From: Halothece sp. PCC 7418
GTDB lineage: Bacteria; Cyanobacteriota; Cyanobacteriia; Cyanobacteriales; Rubidibacteraceae
NCBI RefSeq assembly: GCF_000317635.1
Contig: NC_019779.1
Location: 3,658,001 to 3,722,000 of the forward strand
Direction of reading: 5' to 3'
Length of the DNA stretch: 64,000 nucleotides
A program made the translations under genes and the position numbers. The notes beneath the pieces were generated by a model. The model searched no databases and was not told the DNA's origin. It worked only from the letters and a program-made list of their open reading frames with translations. Shown piece by piece: positions 9,700 through 18,236 of the stretch (position 1 is its first letter; the number at the start of each line of letters is the position of its first letter).

Positions 9700-10764
9700 T
9701 TAAACCCTTCCTTTCCCCTTGCGTTGTTGATGGGTATCATAAGAAACATAAGCCACCTCTGGATCATAAAGATGACATTGATCCACAATCTCTTTCATCA
9801 TTCCCCAAGAAAATTGTCGTTCTTTTAAGTAATCTCCCCAATTTTCTGTCAAACTTTTGTGAGCGAGACGGAGATTATAAGAGGGAATAGCAACAGAAAG
9901 ATGATGGGGAATATGGACGTTGATATCATGACAGAGGAACTCCACCCAACGGGGATAAGTACAATGAACTGTTCCACTTAATTGAGCTTCCACTTCATTC
10001 CAAGTGCTTTCAGGGCGAAATTGAATATCTGTATCGGTATGGTGTACTAAGGTAAAGGTACTCATCCAGAAGTGATAAACCAGCCAAGGCATTAACCAAA
10101 ACTTAATTACCCCCCAAATACCAGTGGTTAAAAACAAAGTGGGAAAGAAAATTAGGGCAAAACCTGCGGTAATGGCGATAGATAATTGCATTTTCTTCTG
10201 TTCGCGAGGAACAACAAGAGAAGGATTAAAGTGGTAACGTGCCCAGTGCATGATTGAACCTAACCACCAGAAACGACCATAAATGAGGCTGGTGATCAAG
10301 CGTAGTAATTTCGGTGCTTCTTCATATTCTTCAATCAACCAAGGATGCCACGCATTATCTACCATCAGTTTATTAGTGTGTTGATGATGGATGTTGTGGA
10401 GGACGCGCCAGCTATGGAAAGGGTAAATTAGAGGAAGTAAGAAAAGATGACCCACGACATCATTAACCCAAGGTTTTTTGGCAAAAGAACGATGTCCACA
10501 GTCATGAGCAATGACAAACCACCCCGTTAAAGCAGTTCCCGTCAAGATCCAGGCGAGAGGAAGGAGAAACCAAGGAGAATACAAAATTGCTCCATAGCCC
10601 ACTGCTGCTGCAACAACACTCATCAAAGCAGATGACCAGGCGCGACGAGGATTTTTTTGAAAGCACTCTTTGGGAATGGTTTTTACGATGTCTCGCAGTC
10701 GGATTTCAGAATTTAAGATTTGCTGTGGCGTATCGTTTGTTGTTTTCGATATCGTGTTGGTCAT
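9700..10764 (-). CDS. desA: delta-12 acyl-lipid fatty acid desaturase
   Basis: Membrane di-iron desaturase that introduces the delta-12 double bond into lipid-bound C18 fatty acids, using ferredoxin, in thylakoid and plasma membranes. The 354-residue protein has three histidine boxes: HDCGH (about 88-92), HNIHHQH (about 124-130) and HIPHH near 290. Long stretches match my memory of Synechocystis DesA, such as [18 protein letters not shown] and [20 protein letters not shown]. The C-terminal tail is Lys/Gln-rich and differs. Membrane lipid unsaturation is a cold and salt acclimation trait in cyanobacteria. Confidence 0.95.
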   Translation of the reverse strand: MTNTISKTTNDTPQQILNSEIRLRDIVKTIPKECFQKNPRRAWSSALMSVVAAAVGYGAILYSPWFLLPLAWILTGTALTGWFVIAHDCGHRSFAKKPWVNDVVGHLFLLPLIYPFHSWRVLHNIHHQHTNKLMVDNAWHPWLIEEYEEAPKLLRLITSLIYGRFWWLGSIMHWARYHFNPSLVVPREQKKMQLSIAITAGFALIFFPTLFLTTGIWGVIKFWLMPWLVYHFWMSTFTLVHHTDTDIQFRPESTWNEVEAQLSGTVHCTYPRWVEFLCHDINVHIPHHLSVAIPSYNLRLAHKSLTENWGDYLKERQFSWGMMKEIVDQCHLYDPEVAYVSYDTHQQRKGKGRV

Positions 10765-10966
10765 GAAATTTTTATGTAGTCTCCGTTGCGTTAGTCAGAG
10801 TCGTCTAGTTCAGTTGCCAAAACTAATCTCAAGTTGCCAACTAATATCACTGAAGGTTGTTCCTTTGATCAATTAACTTGGTTTAGATGAGTTTTCTTAA
10901 CGAACCTTTACATTTATAACATGGCAGGGTTTTTTCTCTGCGGAACAATACAATTTTTTTGAGATC

Positions 10967-10972
10967 GAGGAG
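10967..10972 (+). promoter_or_regulatory. ribosome binding site for the frameshifted folate gene
   Basis: GAGGAG lies nine bases before ATG 10982. This marks the original start, which is out of frame with the conserved body of the 5-formyl-THF cyclo-ligase by one base. Confidence 0.6.
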
Positions 10973-10981
10973 TATTGATGA

Positions 10982-11559
10982 ATGGTAGATAAGAAAAATT
11001 ACGGAAGGAGTTACTGAAAACTCGACAAGCCCTCTCTGAATCGGAATGGGTGGCTAAAAGTTCCGCGTTATGTGAGCAAATCCGTCTTTATCTCGATCAT
11101 GCGCCCACAATGACTAATGGAGGAACAATTCTCAGTTATTTCCATTTCCGTCAAGAACCGAATCTTGATCCACTTTTTCAGCTTAGTGATTACGTTTGGG
11201 GTGTTCCTCGCTGTGTGGGGAATGAACTGAGTTGGCATTTTTGGGAGTGGGGAGATCCCTTAGTTGAAGGCAGGTTTGGGATTCGTGAACCTTTAGAAGA
11301 TGCGCCTTTATGTTCCCCAGAAAACGTCGATTTAATTTTAGTGCCTGCGGTGGCGTGTGATACCCGTGGCTATCGCTTAGGCTACGGTGGCGGTTTTTAT
11401 GATCGCTTGTTTGAACAACAGCAATGGCGAGAAATTCCTAAATTAGGGATTATCTTTGATGAGATGATCGTTTCGGAAGTCCCTGTTGATCCTTGGGATG
11501 TTCCTTTGGATGGGGTTTGTACGGACTGGGGATGGCGGGTTAAACCCCTTCATCTTTGA
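10982..11559 (+). CDS. 5-formyltetrahydrofolate cyclo-ligase, apparent 5' frameshift
   Basis: ATP-dependent conversion of 5-formyl-THF to 5,10-methenyl-THF in folate recycling. The open frame from GTG 11050 gives 169 residues with the hallmark YRLGYGGGFYDRLF near the C-terminus. The same frame is open back to 10993 and encodes EKLRKELLKTRQALSESEW, the conserved N-terminal helix with the ATP-site lysine region, but contains no start codon before 11050. ATG 10982, with GAGGAG nine bases upstream, reads MVDKK and then runs out of frame at an A5 run (10994-10998). One more A would join the frames as MVDKKKLRKELL and give 192 residues, normal for the family. This is either a real mutation or a sequence error. 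The 3' end overlaps the convergent phosphatase gene by 20 bases. Confidence 0.8.
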
Positions 11560-12967
11560 CCTGCATAACCACAAGCGTCATATCGTCGATCGAGCGTTTT
11601 TTCTCACCAATAAAGGCTTGTACACTCGCAAAGAGATGCTCAACAATCGCTTCTGGGCTATAGTGCTGGGCAGCAGCATCATGGAAGGATCGAATTAAGT
11701 TTTCTTCTTCAAACCGTTGTCCTTTCGCATTGACCGCATCGGTAAAGCCATCAGTGTAGTAGAGAACCGTATCTCCAATGTCGAGTTGAACACTGGCTTC
11801 TTCATATTGGGAGTCAGTATCTAATCCCACTAACATTCCGAGGGTATCTAAACGATGGACGGTGTTGGTTTTTGCTTGCCACCAAAGGGGGGGATTATGG
11901 GCAGCGTTACTATAAGATAAGCAGCGGGTTTTAGGGTCATATTGGGAGTAAAACAGGGTGACAAAGCGATGGGAACTTTCTAAGTCGTCGTACATGACGC
12001 GATTCAGGTGTTCTAGAATTTGGGCTGGAGAGTGATGGTTGAGCACTTCTGCCCGTAACATTCCCCTAGTCATGGTCATGATTAGTCCTGCGGGAACGCC
12101 TTTACCCATGACATCGCCAATGACAATACTCCAAGGAACAGTGCTTCCTGTCTGGTCTTCTGCTTCACTTTCGCTTTGCGGTTGGTCGTAGTTGGCGGGG
12201 ATAAAATCGTAATAGTCTCCGCCCACTCGGTTGGCGGTACGACAAGCTGCAGCAATGTCGAGTCCTTTAATTTTGGGATATTTGCGGGGGAAGAGATGGC
12301 ATTGAATGTCTGTGGCAACTTCTAACTCGCGATCGAGCTTTTCTTTTTGTCGGACTTCTACCGCGAGATCATTATTGGCAATAGCAACGGCTGCTTGATC
12401 CGCAACCAATTGTACTAATTTTTGACGGCTTAATGTCCAATCATAAGCGCGATCGCGCGTAAAAATATAAACTTTACCTCGTTCTTTTCCTTGGACTAAA
12501 ATCGGTGTGCCAAATAACTGAATATCTTCAGGTAACGCCTTTGCAATTTTTTGGTCTAAAGTCGTCGTTCCACCCCCCGCTTCGGTGATGTTTTTCCCTA
12601 GGGTGCGTGTTACTTGCAAGAGGCGATAACGAATGTCTTTACAAGCTAATCCCCCTTGACAATGGACTTGTTCAACGCTTACTTTTCCTTCTCCTTTATA
12701 CAATAAAATTGCACTGCCATCTGCATCAGAAACCCGGGCTGCCATTAAGGGAATAATTTCTAAAAATTGATTGAGATTATTAAAACTGCGAAGTGCAAAT
12801 CCCAGAGAACTCAAAAGATTTTGAACTTTATTTTGTTCACGTCTCAAATTTGCCACTAATTCTTTTAGTGTTGAAACAGGGGTTTCTGGCTGGGCTAGTT
12901 TGGCTTCAAAGCCATTATTTTCTGAAGAAGGATCTCGCGCAGGTAAAGCAGTCATAGGATTAGACAT
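11540..12967 (-). CDS. GAF-domain PP2C (SpoIIE/RsbU-type) serine phosphatase
   Basis: Cytoplasmic signalling phosphatase, 475 residues. A short helical lead with a coiled-coil-like LKELVANLRREQNKVQ stretch precedes a GAF-like sensor (about 50-200) and a linker helix (EVRQKEKLDRELEVATDIQCHLFP) typical of RsbU/SpoIIE proteins. The catalytic domain has metal ligands in GGDYYDF and GDVMGKGVPAGLIM, and the late aspartates in YYTDGFTDA and SIDDMTL. Such enzymes dephosphorylate anti-sigma-factor antagonists, but no STAS or anti-sigma gene is nearby, so the partner is unknown. The dispersed heptamer-rich repeat begins about 25 bases upstream of its start. Confidence 0.92.
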   Translation of the reverse strand: MSNPMTALPARDPSSENNGFEAKLAQPETPVSTLKELVANLRREQNKVQNLLSSLGFALRSFNNLNQFLEIIPLMAARVSDADGSAILLYKGEGKVSVEQVHCQGGLACKDIRYRLLQVTRTLGKNITEAGGGTTTLDQKIAKALPEDIQLFGTPILVQGKERGKVYIFTRDRAYDWTLSRQKLVQLVADQAAVAIANNDLAVEVRQKEKLDRELEVATDIQCHLFPRKYPKIKGLDIAAACRTANRVGGDYYDFIPANYDQPQSESEAEDQTGSTVPWSIVIGDVMGKGVPAGLIMTMTRGMLRAEVLNHHSPAQILEHLNRVMYDDLESSHRFVTLFYSQYDPKTRCLSYSNAAHNPPLWWQAKTNTVHRLDTLGMLVGLDTDSQYEEASVQLDIGDTVLYYTDGFTDAVNAKGQRFEEENLIRSFHDAAAQHYSPEAIVEHLFASVQAFIGEKKRSIDDMTLVVMQVKDEGV

Positions 12968-12991
12968 TCAACAACGAGCAATTAAAAATTA

Positions 12992-13155
12992 ATTTTGTTC
13001 TTTGTTCTTCGTTCTTTGTTCTTCGTTCTTTGTTGGTTGTTCTTTGTTCTTTGTTCTTTGTTATTTGTTGGTTGTTAATCAATGAACCACGAACCATGAA
13101 CCATGAACATCCACCGACTCGCATTACGTACCTCAACCAACTAGGAAACGCTATA
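12992..13155. repeat. MITE-like repeat family A, copy 1 (one end missing)
   Basis: Tandem variants of TTTGTTC/TTCGTTC heptamers (about 13000-13075) are followed by the GAACCATGAAC tract, CATCCACCGACTCGCATTAC, and the end sequence CCAACTAGGAAACGCTATA finishing at 13155. The same module in the same or opposite orientation lies at 15981-16145, 36073-36197, 57639-57695 and 62097-62194. The left end seen in the full copy is absent here. Confidence 0.8.
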
Positions 13156-13533
13156 TCTTCATCTTGCAACTCCTCTCATCCCCTCATCATCTTTCCCCAA
13201 TTGTCAGTGATGAAGCGTGAATTGTCAATTATTGAAGCAAAGAGTAATCTTCTGATCCCCAACTGTGATCCCCAAAGATCGTTTTGTCTCTAGTTAAGCT
13301 CTTCTCAGCCCTTCAATCATTGTTTTTAATCGTTGATTTTTTGCAGATGAAATTAGACTTTAGCCTATCGCTGGATTTTCTTTTCGTCAATCTCATTTAG
13401 GTTAGAGAAACTTAGCATAGCAGTTTTCACGCTTCTTGAGGGGCATTCTAAATTTTGGTTCTTTATTGGTTACTAGTTAAACCGTTAATTAAGCTAAGAT
13501 GCAAGCAGAAGCAAAGTTAAGGCTTGTTCTCTG
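13156..13533. other. intergenic stretch with no gene recognised
   Basis: No open frame with coding character was found between the repeat copy and ccdA. It holds one repeat fragment (13416-13466) and presumably the ccdA promoter. AATTGTCAGTG and AATTGTCAATTATT sequences near 13199-13230 are AT-rich with weak dyads only. Confidence 0.5.
13416..13466. repeat. MITE-like repeat family A, fragment (copy 2)
   Basis: CATAGCAGTTTTCACGCTTC followed by TTGAGGGGCATTCTAAATTT and TTGGTTCTTT matches the distal end of the copy at 36073-36197 (read on the other strand). Only this end is present, 68 bases before ccdA. Confidence 0.65.
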
Positions 13534-14274
13534 ATGCTCGAAACGATCGAACTGTTTTTCTATCAACTGCAACAATTTGCGGATCAACTGGTTTCTCAAC
13601 AATTAAATCATTTGAGTCCAGTCAGTGTGGGTCTGATTTTTTTGGCGGGATTACTCACCAGTCTGACCCCTTGTATGCTCTCCATGTTACCGATTACAGT
13701 TGGTTATATTGGCAGTTCTGATACAGAAGGACGCGCTGATGCGTTGTGGAAGTCAAGTTGGTTTGCCTTGGGGTTAGCCACCACTTTAGCAGGTTTAGGA
13801 ATTTTTGCAGCAGCGTTTGGACAAGTGTATGGACAAATTGGAGTGGGTTTACCCATTTTCGTCAGCGCGATCGCGATTTTAATGGGCTTAAACCTATTAG
13901 AAATTGTCCCCTTGCGTTTTCCCTCTCTCGGAGGGACAGACTGGATTAAAGAGGATTTTCCCCCGTCTGTTCGGTCTTATTTACTGGGTTTAACCTTTGG
14001 CTTAGTTGCCTCTCCCTGTAGCACACCCGTTCTTGCTAGCCTATTAGCTTGGGTGGCAAGTAGTCAAGACTTAGTGCTGGGGGCAGGGTTATTGTTATCC
14101 TATACAGGAGGCTATGTCATGCCCCTCGTCATTGCTGGAACGTTTACCGCTTCTATTAAAAAGTTCCTCGAATTTCGCCGTTGGGGAAACTGGATCACCC
14201 CCATTAGTGGCGCACTTCTCCTTGGGTTTGGTGTATTTTCTTTATTACTCCGTTTACCGATTGGTCGCTTTTAA
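13534..14274 (+). CDS. ccdA: cytochrome c biogenesis protein CcdA
   Basis: Thylakoid/plasma-membrane thiol carrier that passes reducing power from cytoplasmic thioredoxin to the lumenal side for haem attachment to apocytochrome c (system II). 246 residues with six or seven hydrophobic segments. The redox cysteines sit in [17 protein letters not shown] (about residue 47) and [13 protein letters not shown] (about 166), each followed by a proline-containing helix as in DsbD/CcdA. It is followed after 16 bases by ccsB, its functional partner. Confidence 0.94.
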   Translation: MLETIELFFYQLQQFADQLVSQQLNHLSPVSVGLIFLAGLLTSLTPCMLSMLPITVGYIGSSDTEGRADALWKSSWFALGLATTLAGLGIFAAAFGQVYGQIGVGLPIFVSAIAILMGLNLLEIVPLRFPSLGGTDWIKEDFPPSVRSYLLGLTFGLVASPCSTPVLASLLAWVASSQDLVLGAGLLLSYTGGYVMPLVIAGTFTASIKKFLEFRRWGNWITPISGALLLGFGVFSLLLRLPIGRF

Positions 14275-14290
14275 TTTAACTCCATCACGA

Positions 14291-15658
14291 ATGACTCATC
14301 AACAACCAAAACTTGGACTGTCTGGGCTGACACAAGCAGGACGCAAACTGATTAATCTCTTAGCTGATTTACGCCTTGCCATTATTTTACTGCTCGCGAT
14401 CGCGCTGTTTAGTATTTCTGGCACTATCATCGAACAAGGACAATCGGTTTCTTTTTATCAAAATAACTATCCTGAATCACCCGCCGTCTTGGGCTTTCTA
14501 TCTTGGAAAGTCATTGTCGCTGTCGGGTTAGACCATGTTTATACAACTTGGTGGTTTGTCAGCATCCTTGTCCTGTTTGGCAGCAGTTTAACCGCTTGTA
14601 CCTTTACCCGCCAACTGCCCACCTTAAAATTAGCAAGACGTTGGCAATATTATAAACGCCCGAGTCAATTTGAAAAACTCGCTTTAAGCACGCAATTACA
14701 AAACAAGACCCTCGATCAAATCATTCCTGAATTGGAAAAACATCGCTACCAAGTTTTTCAAGACGGAAACCAACTTTACGCCCGTAAAGGACTCATAGGA
14801 CGCATTGGTCCCATTGTCGTTCATGCCAGTATGTTAATTATCCTCCTTGGGGCAATTTGGGGCGCATTTACTGGCTTTATGGCGCAAGAAATGGTCGCCA
14901 GTGGTGAAACCTTTCAAGTTAAAAATATTTTTGAAGCAGGGAAACTTGCACAAGCTCAAATTCCCCAAGATTGGGCGGTGCGGGTCAATGAGTTCTGGAT
15001 TGACTATACGACGGAAGGAGAAATTGATCAGTTTTATTCAGACTTATCAGTGGTCGATCTCGAAGGAAATGAACTGAAACAAGAAACGATTCACGTCAAT
15101 AAACCCCTCCGCTACGACGGTGTCACCTTTTATCAAACAGACTGGGGAATTTCTGGGATCAAAGTCCAAATTAATAATAGTCCCATCTTTAAACTCCCCA
15201 TGGCGAAACTGAATCAAGAAGGAGAAGGGAATTTATGGGGAACATGGGTTCCGATCAAACCTGATTTAAGTGAAGGAGTTTCTCTGCTTACTCGCGACTT
15301 AAAAGGAACACTTCTTGTCTATGATACGGCGGGAAAATTAGCAGGAGTGGTTCGTCCAGGAATGGGCGTTGAAGTAGAAGGAATCACCCTCAAAGTAAAA
15401 GAGTTAATTGGTTCGACTGGATTGCAAATCAAAGCCGATCCAGGTATTCCCATTGTTTATACAGGTTTTGGTTTACTAATGGTTGGAGTTGTGATGAGTT
15501 ATGTGTCTCATTCCCAAATTTGGGCGTTACAAACCGATCATTCAGTCTATTTAGGAGGAAAAACCAATCGGGCGCAAGTAGGCTTTGAACGAGAGTTTCT
15601 AGAACTTTTAGACGGTTTAGAAAAAACAGAACCTGAACTGAGTGTGTCTTCCCCCTAA
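14291..15658 (+). CDS. ccsB: cytochrome c biogenesis protein CcsB (Ccs1/ResB)
   Basis: Membrane subunit of the system II cytochrome c synthase, working with CcsA to deliver haem to apocytochromes c such as c6, c-550 and f. 455 residues from ATG 14291. Three transmembrane segments lie in the N-terminal third ([38 protein letters not shown] and [21 protein letters not shown]). A large lumenal domain follows, with [17 protein letters not shown], and a last membrane segment near 400. The frame is open further upstream inside ccdA, but family members start near this ATG. ccsA is not in the window. Confidence 0.94.
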   Translation: MTHQQPKLGLSGLTQAGRKLINLLADLRLAIILLLAIALFSISGTIIEQGQSVSFYQNNYPESPAVLGFLSWKVIVAVGLDHVYTTWWFVSILVLFGSSLTACTFTRQLPTLKLARRWQYYKRPSQFEKLALSTQLQNKTLDQIIPELEKHRYQVFQDGNQLYARKGLIGRIGPIVVHASMLIILLGAIWGAFTGFMAQEMVASGETFQVKNIFEAGKLAQAQIPQDWAVRVNEFWIDYTTEGEIDQFYSDLSVVDLEGNELKQETIHVNKPLRYDGVTFYQTDWGISGIKVQINNSPIFKLPMAKLNQEGEGNLWGTWVPIKPDLSEGVSLLTRDLKGTLLVYDTAGKLAGVVRPGMGVEVEGITLKVKELIGSTGLQIKADPGIPIVYTGFGLLMVGVVMSYVSHSQIWALQTDHSVYLGGKTNRAQVGFEREFLELLDGLEKTEPELSVSSP

Positions 15659-15980
15659 AGGGTCTTCTTGGCTTACGAATCACGCTAGAATGAGCAAAAA
15701 CCAAGCTGGGGGGGATTTTGTCTCCCCATCTCCCCACCTGAAGGTGATTTCAGGAGAATGAAACGACCCTGCTTCTTTCTAAGGGGGGCGACGGGGGGAT
15801 AATTGACAATTGATTTAGGATTGCGATAGATATAAGGTTAAAACTAAGTTAAGTCCAGAACTGATTAAACAAGCTAATTATTCCTTTCAGGATGAGATAA
15901 TCCGTTTAATATAGTGAGCAGAACAAACAACTCATTACTTTAATCTCTTCAAACGGAGATTGAGTGACCACTAAAATATC
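15659..15980. other. intergenic stretch with repeats, no gene
   Basis: Contains the 60-bp repeat (15710-15770) and a G-rich run (AAGGGGGGCGACGGGGGG) related to the polyG/polyC repeats seen around the restriction genes. No coding frame is supported. Confidence 0.5.
15710..15770. repeat. 60-bp dispersed repeat, copy 1
   Basis: GGGGGATTTTG followed by TCTCCCCATCTCCCCACCTG, AAGGTGATTTCAGGAGAATG and AAACGACCCTGC. The core is identical at 23127-23175 and 55777-55826. CCTGAA and TTCAGG form a 6-bp stem, with an alternative CACCT/AGGTG stem, so the RNA or DNA could fold. Confidence 0.85.
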
Positions 15981-16145
15981 TATAGCGTTTCCTAGTTGGT
16001 TGAGGTACGTAATGCGAGTCGGTGGATGTTCATGGTTCATGGTTCGTGGTTCATTGATTAACAACCAACAAAGAACGAAGAACAAAGAACAAAGAACAAA
16101 GAACCAAAATTTAGAATGTACCTCATGAGATTGGGAAGTGCTATA
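15981..16145. repeat. MITE-like repeat family A, full copy (copy 3)
   Basis: The 165-bp element starts TATAGCGTTTCCTAGTTGG and ends in the inverted form of TATAGCACTTCCCAATCTC. The two ends align as imperfect inverted repeats of about 28 bases, each closing with TGAGGTAC. Inside are GGTTCATGGTTC repeats, GATTAACAACCAAC and tandem AAAGAAC/GAAGAAC heptamers. It has no coding capacity. It lies between ccsB and proX. Confidence 0.8.
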
Positions 16146-16245
16146 TCTAAACAGATAGCTCAATTAAAATAGTCGATATCACCATTGATTTGATCATTTT
16201 TGAATTGATATCTATCACAATTTTGTCCTTGTAATTTGGTACTTA

Positions 16246-17316
16246 ATGATGAAAGTAAATCGCAAAAGTTTAACGACTTTAACCGCAAGTGCAGCCCTTT
16301 TATTAGGAGCAGTCGGTTGTCAACAACAAGCGGAACAACCCACAGAAGGAACAACAGAACAGCCTGGAACGGGTGTTGAAGTCATCCCTGCTTATAGTGT
16401 ATTGGAAGAAAAATTCCAAACTGAGATTGTCAATATGGCTTTAGCAGAATTGGGCTACGAAGTCCAAGACGCTAAAGAATTAGAATATGCTACGATGCAC
16501 ACCGACATCGCCAATGGTGGGATTCAATTTACTACGGTTCATTGGGAAAAATTACATAATGACTTTTACACCAATAGTGGCGGTGATGAAAAATTAGAAC
16601 GGATGGGCGTTTTTGTGGATAATGTTTTACAGGGCTACTCCGTTGATAAAGCAACTGCAGACGAATATGGGATTACCAACTTAGAACAGCTTAAAGATCC
16701 AGAAATTGCTAAGTTATTTGACACCGATGGTAATGGTAAAGCGAATTTAACAGGCTGTAACCCAGGTTGGGGCTGTGAATTAGTGATTGAACATCATCTG
16801 GATGAATATGGCTTACGGGATACCGTGGAGCATGATCAGGGACAATATTTTGCACTGATGGCTGATACGATCACCCGTTACGAACAAGGAGAACCGATTT
16901 TATACTACACTTGGACTCCCTTATGGGTTGGTGGTGTATTGCAAGCGGGAACAGATGTTGAATGGATGGAAGTTCCCTATACTTCTCTCCCAGAAGCACA
17001 AGGAGAAGCGTCTGAAGAAACAACCACTGCTGAAATTGATGGGGAAAATGTTAATCTCGGATTTGCTGTCGATCAAATGCGGATTTTAGCCAATCAAGAG
17101 TTTGTGGATCAAAATCCTGCTGCAGCGAAGTTATTTGAAGTGATTCAAGTTCCCCGACCTGATATCAGTGCTCAAAACCAAAAAATGCGCGATGGAGAAG
17201 ATTCTCCTGAAGATATCATGACTCATGCGGAAACTTGGGTAGAAGAAAACCAAGATCAGTTTGACGAATGGGTTTCTACGGCTCGTGAAGCAGCACAAGA
17301 ACAAGCGCAGAAGTAA
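16246..17316 (+). CDS. proX: glycine betaine/proline-betaine ABC transporter substrate-binding lipoprotein
   Basis: Binds glycine betaine or a related osmolyte for uptake. 356 residues. The N-terminus is a lipoprotein signal with lipobox LLGAVGC (cysteine near residue 27), followed by a Gln/Glu/Thr-rich spacer. The OpuAC/ProX fold shows NLTGCNPGWGCELVIEHHL, the region matching E. coli ProX, and ILYYTWTPLWVGG with aromatic residues suited to a quaternary amine cage. ATG 16246 or ATG 16249 could both start it. No permease or ATPase gene is adjacent, so it must work with subunits encoded elsewhere. It fits osmoprotection in a saline habitat. Confidence 0.92.
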   Translation: MMKVNRKSLTTLTASAALLLGAVGCQQQAEQPTEGTTEQPGTGVEVIPAYSVLEEKFQTEIVNMALAELGYEVQDAKELEYATMHTDIANGGIQFTTVHWEKLHNDFYTNSGGDEKLERMGVFVDNVLQGYSVDKATADEYGITNLEQLKDPEIAKLFDTDGNGKANLTGCNPGWGCELVIEHHLDEYGLRDTVEHDQGQYFALMADTITRYEQGEPILYYTWTPLWVGGVLQAGTDVEWMEVPYTSLPEAQGEASEETTTAEIDGENVNLGFAVDQMRILANQEFVDQNPAAAKLFEVIQVPRPDISAQNQKMRDGEDSPEDIMTHAETWVEENQDQFDEWVSTAREAAQEQAQK

Positions 17317-17384
17317 CACCTGTAGGCGTTGCGTATAAATCAAGTTAGTTGGAGTAACAGGGGAAGAGTTATCTTTCCTTGTTA

Positions 17385-18230
17385 CTAATCATCTTCTTCG
17401 ATCAAAAATTGCCAGATGCGCTTTTCATAGGCTGTTCCCGCAACCGTAGCCACATCATTATGACGAGCCGTTTCCACTAACCACAATTCTTTGCGACCAG
17501 AGGCTGCTCGATACAGGCGTTCACTCATATAAGCAGGCACCACTCGATCATCTGTGCCATGAATGAAAAAGATCGGAGTTTGGAGAGAAGAAACCTTTTT
17601 CACAGAATTAAACCGTTGGGTGAGAAGCCAGTTGACAGGAAGCCAACCATAGCCCTTTTCCTCAACTGCCATATCACGGATGGAGGTGAACGTTCCTTCC
17701 ACCACTAAGCCTGGGATTTGCGGTTGACGAGTGGCTAATTCCAGCGCGATCGCGCCCCCTAAAGAATGACCAAACACATACAACTGTTGGGGATCAATCT
17801 CCCTCTGTTCCACCAGATATCGCCAAGCGGTTTCAGCATCTTCATACACCCGTTTCTCACTAGGAAACCGCCCTTCACTTAACCCATACCCCCGATAGTC
17901 AATTAAAAAGACAGAAAACCCCACTGCGCGGTAACGTTGCACACGGGGAAGATTAGAGCTAACATTTCCGCCATTACCATGAAGATAGAGTAAGACAGGT
18001 GCATTTTCGGCTTCAGCAGGAACCCACCAGCCATGAATGCTTTCTTCTGAATTGATGGGAATGGTCACTGACTCGTAAGGTAAACCATAATCGGTGGGAG
18101 TGGCGACAATGGGTTTACAGGGGACAAAAACAATACGTCGTTGTGCCAACAGTAAACCCAAGCCAGCCAAAATATAGGCGATCGCGCTGATTTCTAAGAA
18201 ATAAATCAGATATCTGAGCCAAGGAACCAT
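17385..18230 (-). CDS. alpha/beta hydrolase with N-terminal membrane anchor
   Basis: 281 residues. One hydrophobic N-terminal segment (IYFLEISAIAYILAGLGLLL) should anchor it to a membrane. The hydrolase core shows the oxyanion YLHGNGGNVSSN, the nucleophile elbow GHSLGG, the acid HGTDDRVVP and a late ETARHNDV histidine, so the triad is complete. The sequence resembles the BEM46/ABHD13-like group of serine hydrolases. The substrate is unknown. It ends 6 bases after gatA on the same strand and may be co-transcribed with it. Confidence 0.88.
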   Translation of the reverse strand: MVPWLRYLIYFLEISAIAYILAGLGLLLAQRRIVFVPCKPIVATPTDYGLPYESVTIPINSEESIHGWWVPAEAENAPVLLYLHGNGGNVSSNLPRVQRYRAVGFSVFLIDYRGYGLSEGRFPSEKRVYEDAETAWRYLVEQREIDPQQLYVFGHSLGGAIALELATRQPQIPGLVVEGTFTSIRDMAVEEKGYGWLPVNWLLTQRFNSVKKVSSLQTPIFFIHGTDDRVVPAYMSERLYRAASGRKELWLVETARHNDVATVAGTAYEKRIWQFLIEEDD

Positions 18231-18236
18231 AAAGAC

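Noticed and set aside
10982..11052. Programmed -1 frameshift in the folate gene
   Set aside because: The local sequence GATAAGAAAAATTAC lacks a canonical X XXY YYZ slippery heptamer in the needed phase, and no downstream stimulator was seen. Mutation or sequence error is simpler.
12992..13155. Possible CRISPR array in the heptamer-rich repeats
   Set aside because: Units are 7 bases with no unique spacers, and no cas genes are present. The same holds for the C-rich arrays around hsdM.
12960..13169. Minus-strand frame rich in Thr-Lys-Asn-Glu-Gln-Arg repeats
   Set aside because: It is a translation of the heptamer tract of a family A repeat copy and has no ribosome site.
14114..14290. Longer ccsB start inside ccdA
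   Set aside because: It would overlap ccdA by 160 bases and add residues not found in CcsB. ATG 14291, 16 bases after ccdA, fits.
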